This document shows, piece after piece, positions 61,933 through 64,000 of a DNA stretch of 64,000 nt (position 1 is the stretch's first letter; every line of letters begins with the position of its first letter). The position numbers were made by a program, and so were the translations under genes. The DNA is from Hyphomicrobiales bacterium (lineage in GTDB: Bacteria > Pseudomonadota > Alphaproteobacteria > Rhizobiales > Rhizobiaceae), in NCBI GenBank assembly GCA_900469615.1, contig UBYA01000025.1:105107-169106 (forward strand), in the 5' to 3' direction. The notes under the pieces are model-generated. The model was not told where the DNA came from, did no database searches, and saw only the letters and a program-made list of their open reading frames with translations.

Positions 61933-62520
61933 ATGAAACTCACCGCAATCAGCACGGTCCGGCGCCTGGAACTCCGCAAGGCAGCGTTCGAGGTTTTGCA
62001 GAAGGAGGGGATGGCGGGTGCGACCTTGGAAAAGGTCGCCATGCACGCCGGCGCCTCGAAAGGCATCGTGCTTCACTATTTCAGAAATAAGCAGGAACTG
62101 TTCGAACACGCGATGCGGGAAGCCAACGCGTCATTGAGCGAAGCGGTCAGCGCCAGACTGAAGCGGGCGACGACACCGTATGAACGGCTCGATGCAATTA
62201 TCCAGGGAAATTTCGAGGAACGTTTTTTTCAACCCTCGGTCTGCCACGCCTGGCTGTCCCTCTGCGCCGAAGTTCCGCGGGAGCCGCAACTGGCGCGGAT
62301 TCAGAAAGTCATTCACGCTCGCATGCGCTCGAACGTGATGTCCGCCCTTGTCGATATATTGCCTCGTGCCGAATGCGAAGCGGTCGCATTGACGATCACG
62401 TCTCTGATCGACGGGCTCTGGCTGCGCGGCGGCCTTCAATCGGGGGGACTATCGCGGGAAACAGCAATAGCACAGGTTCAGGACTACCTGGCCTATCGAC
62501 TGGGTCCGCCACGAAAATAG
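61933..62520 (+). CDS. TetR/BetI-like transcriptional regulator
   Basis: A 195-residue TetR regulator with the HTH LRKAAFEVLQKEGMAGATLE followed by KVAMHAGASKGIVLHYFRNK, very like BetI (ISHYFR region), and a BetI-type C-terminal domain (ITSLIDGLWLRGGLQSGGLS). BetI proteins sense choline and repress choline-to-betaine genes. Start ATG 61933 has GGGA 7 nt upstream. It is divergent from choX, which it probably controls. Confidence 0.85.
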   Translation: MKLTAISTVRRLELRKAAFEVLQKEGMAGATLEKVAMHAGASKGIVLHYFRNKQELFEHAMREANASLSEAVSARLKRATTPYERLDAIIQGNFEERFFQPSVCHAWLSLCAEVPREPQLARIQKVIHARMRSNVMSALVDILPRAECEAVALTITSLIDGLWLRGGLQSGGLSRETAIAQVQDYLAYRLGPPRK

Positions 62521-62784
62521 CCATACCATCCACCAGCCGTTGCAAAATTGCGGCGAGAGAGCCGGGGTTACGGCGAGAACTTTTGCGCCGGCACCCAATC
62601 CCGATGTCAGGTATCGACTGCGAGCGATCTCCCGGCTCCCCTCTCTCCAAGGCCACGGCTTCGGCAAACCGGTCTCATGCATCGTCCCGCTTGTGCGGGC
62701 AGGAACAGTCAAAACGGCCCGGGAGCGACATTCAATTCGGTCTGCCTGCCGGCCGATGGGTGAAGTGAAAATTGAAAGAGAACG

Positions 62785-63210
62785 ATGTTGACGCTTTTGA
62801 AATTGATCGCGCCTCTGCCATGCATTTGCCTTCTCGCCTGCCTTCCGGCGCAGGCGCAGGAATATCAGGAAAGCGTTATTCTTTCCGTTTCCTCCAAAAC
62901 GCTGCAATGGGCCGATGTCTACAAGGCGCTGCCGGACCGGCCGGATGATCCCTATTATCATGTGCGTGTCATCAAGCGGCAAAAAGGCTGGAAGCCCTGG
63001 CAGTTCAAGGAATTGGCGTTTCACATGGCGGTGACGCCAAAGGCGTTGGAGGCGAGCCGGATCCATGAGAAAGCGAAGATCTACAGCTACAAGGATGTGG
63101 AGATTCGCGGCGCGTATCGTCGCTGGCTCGACGATCCGTCGACGCGCTCCGAAGTTCCCGTTTGCGATACGAATATTCTGAGCTGCGTCAGACAGTTGCC
63201 GGCGCGATAG
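62785..63210 (+). CDS. Small secreted protein (DUF5086-like)
   Basis: A 141-residue protein with a Sec signal peptide (LIAPLPCICLLACLPAQAQ). The mature part, ESVILSVSSKTLQWADVYKA and HVRVIKRQKGWKPWQFKELA, resembles the DUF5086 family of Rhizobiales from memory. Two late Cys (VCDTNILSC) may form a disulfide. It precedes another small exported protein by 15 nt, so the two form an operon. Function unknown. Confidence 0.75.
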   Translation: MLTLLKLIAPLPCICLLACLPAQAQEYQESVILSVSSKTLQWADVYKALPDRPDDPYYHVRVIKRQKGWKPWQFKELAFHMAVTPKALEASRIHEKAKIYSYKDVEIRGAYRRWLDDPSTRSEVPVCDTNILSCVRQLPAR

Positions 63211-63225
63211 AACGAGGAGAGGCTT

Positions 63226-63606
63226 GTGCGAAATCTGCTTCGAGGCGCGGCACTCTCCGCAATGTTCTGCGGCACGGCCGCTGCCGCCGATATCGGCGAT
63301 GTCGTCTTCCGGAATGATCTGGCTGCCTGTGTGACGGTCGAAGCCGCGACGACGCGAATTGAGGCAAACATCGTCTCGACGGACGCCAGGTTTCGATTGC
63401 ATCGCCCCATCGGCGCATGCGGATGTTTCTCGGCACTTGCGACCTATACCAGCAGCGTCAACGACCATGGGACCAGGCAGATTGTGAATGAGGGCCTGAT
63501 AAGCATCAAAGACGGAGGCCGGAAAAGGCTTGTCCTTGCCGCCGAGCCGGCGCTCATTACAGGCAGGAACGTACAAGTGCGCCTGACCTGCGCACGTCCA
63601 TCGTAG
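63226..63606 (+). CDS. Small secreted protein (DUF2195-like)
   Basis: A 126-residue exported protein with signal LRGAALSAMFCGTAAAADIG and a mature beta-rich part (VVFRNDLAACVTVEAATTRI, PIGACGCFSALATYTSSVND). Three or more Cys suggest a disulfide-stabilised periplasmic fold. It starts with GTG at 63226 preceded by GGAGAGG. It resembles the DUF2195 family; function unknown. Operon partner of the preceding gene. Confidence 0.75.
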   Translation: MRNLLRGAALSAMFCGTAAAADIGDVVFRNDLAACVTVEAATTRIEANIVSTDARFRLHRPIGACGCFSALATYTSSVNDHGTRQIVNEGLISIKDGGRKRLVLAAEPALITGRNVQVRLTCARPS

Positions 63607-64000
63607 TGACTCGCCCGATTATTTAAACTCGTGATGGAGACGCACTTTCCGCAGCGAAATTGTGCCCTAAGTTAGCTCTGCCGCACCGCCAAATGTGGCA
63701 GAGACCCGGCACGGCGGACAACACGAGGACGTAGCGTCGGGTCTCAACCGGGAGAGGGCCGGGAAACCTTTTTGCCTTCCGCATAGCGCGTTTTCGCCTC
63801 TGCGCCGACAACTCCACGAGCGATTTGCCCCGAACCGTGGCCGCGGGCGGTTCCGTATGTCATGGCATCGCGGGGCCGCATGCGCTCTTTGTGAGGCCGG
63901 ACGAAAAGCCGCTGGGGTGACGATGCCAGCGGCGTTCGACAGGCCAGTGTCAAGAGGCGTCGTCAGTTGCCAAGGTTGTTCGCCGTAGCCGCGCCCTGTG
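63607..64000. other. Window end without a supported gene
   Basis: The last 394 bp contain only short overlapping frames with no clear start site. I see no RNA gene or repeat. A gene cut by the right edge cannot be excluded. Confidence 0.5.

Noticed and set aside
1..64000. CRISPR arrays, insertion sequences, integrases, phage genes
   Set aside because: Looked for regular repeats, transposase motifs and terminal inverted repeats by eye; none found.

Overview
The window looks like a chromosome or chromid segment from an alphaproteobacterium of the Rhizobiales, most likely a Rhizobiaceae relative. It is GC-rich and densely packed, with many ATGA start/stop overlaps. Its gene families are typical of that group: NasS/NasT nitrate control, MatR-MatA-MatB malonate genes, a ChoX-type choline-binding protein, peroxidase-related CMD-domain pairs and many amino-acid and peptide ABC transporters. 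I see no rRNA, tRNA, CRISPR array, insertion sequence or phage gene. The species call is inference; no marker gene is present.

Layout. (1) 1-7156, minus strand: assimilatory nitrate/nitrite genes. The nasT-nasS sensor pair lies upstream of an operon of MFS nitrate transporter, nirB, nirD and cysG (cut by the left edge). The 318-bp gap between nasS and the transporter holds two tandem NtrC-like sites, a consensus sigma-54 promoter and a leader hairpin with a U-tract, the expected target of NasT antitermination. (2) 7358-14963: a PAS protein, a small unknown, a translationally coupled pair of CMD/AhpD-like proteins, and a divergent LysR regulator leading an FAD-monooxygenase-like protein and a polar-amino-acid ABC transporter (substrate unknown). 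(3) 15063-22714: an unknown protein, a DUF805 protein and a MoxR-type operon (DUF4129-like, DUF4350-like, MoxR ATPase, DUF58, SpoIIM-like, RDD). (4) 23013-29502: a YkgJ-like cysteine-cluster protein, then sugar kinase, two-part ABC transporter, binding protein and SIS-domain protein, with a ROK regulator facing them; probably uptake and breakdown of an amino-sugar or amino-acid/sugar conjugate. (5) 29839-34868: an Orn/Lys/Arg decarboxylase, an acetyltransferase with a probable frameshift, a small antisense CxxC protein, a broken ORF and a drug-efflux MFS. (6) 35064-45445, minus strand: a nine-gene operon of M20 peptidase, dipeptide-type ABC transporter (binding protein, two permeases, fused ATPase), RpiR regulator, isochorismatase-fold hydrolase, glutamine-synthetase-like ligase and N-formylglutamate-amidohydrolase-like enzyme. 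(7) 45636-49334: matR divergent from matA-matB, with two MatR-type operators between. (8) 49462-52975: TetR regulator divergent from an EmrA/EmrB-type efflux pump, with palindromic operators on a good sigma-70 promoter. (9) 53128-64000: a small unknown, MFS transporter, class II histone-deacetylase-like amidohydrolase, LuxR regulator, M20 dipeptidase, atypical arginase-family protein, alpha/beta hydrolase, ChoX-like protein, TetR/BetI-like regulator and two small secreted proteins.

Most units are nitrogen-scavenging or catabolic modules with their own regulator. The best candidates for undescribed biology are the nine-gene operon at 35-45 kb, the kinase/ABC/SIS/ROK cassette at 23.6-29.5 kb, and the deacetylase/LuxR/dipeptidase/ureohydrolase group at 54-60 kb, which carries a perfect 32-bp palindrome.
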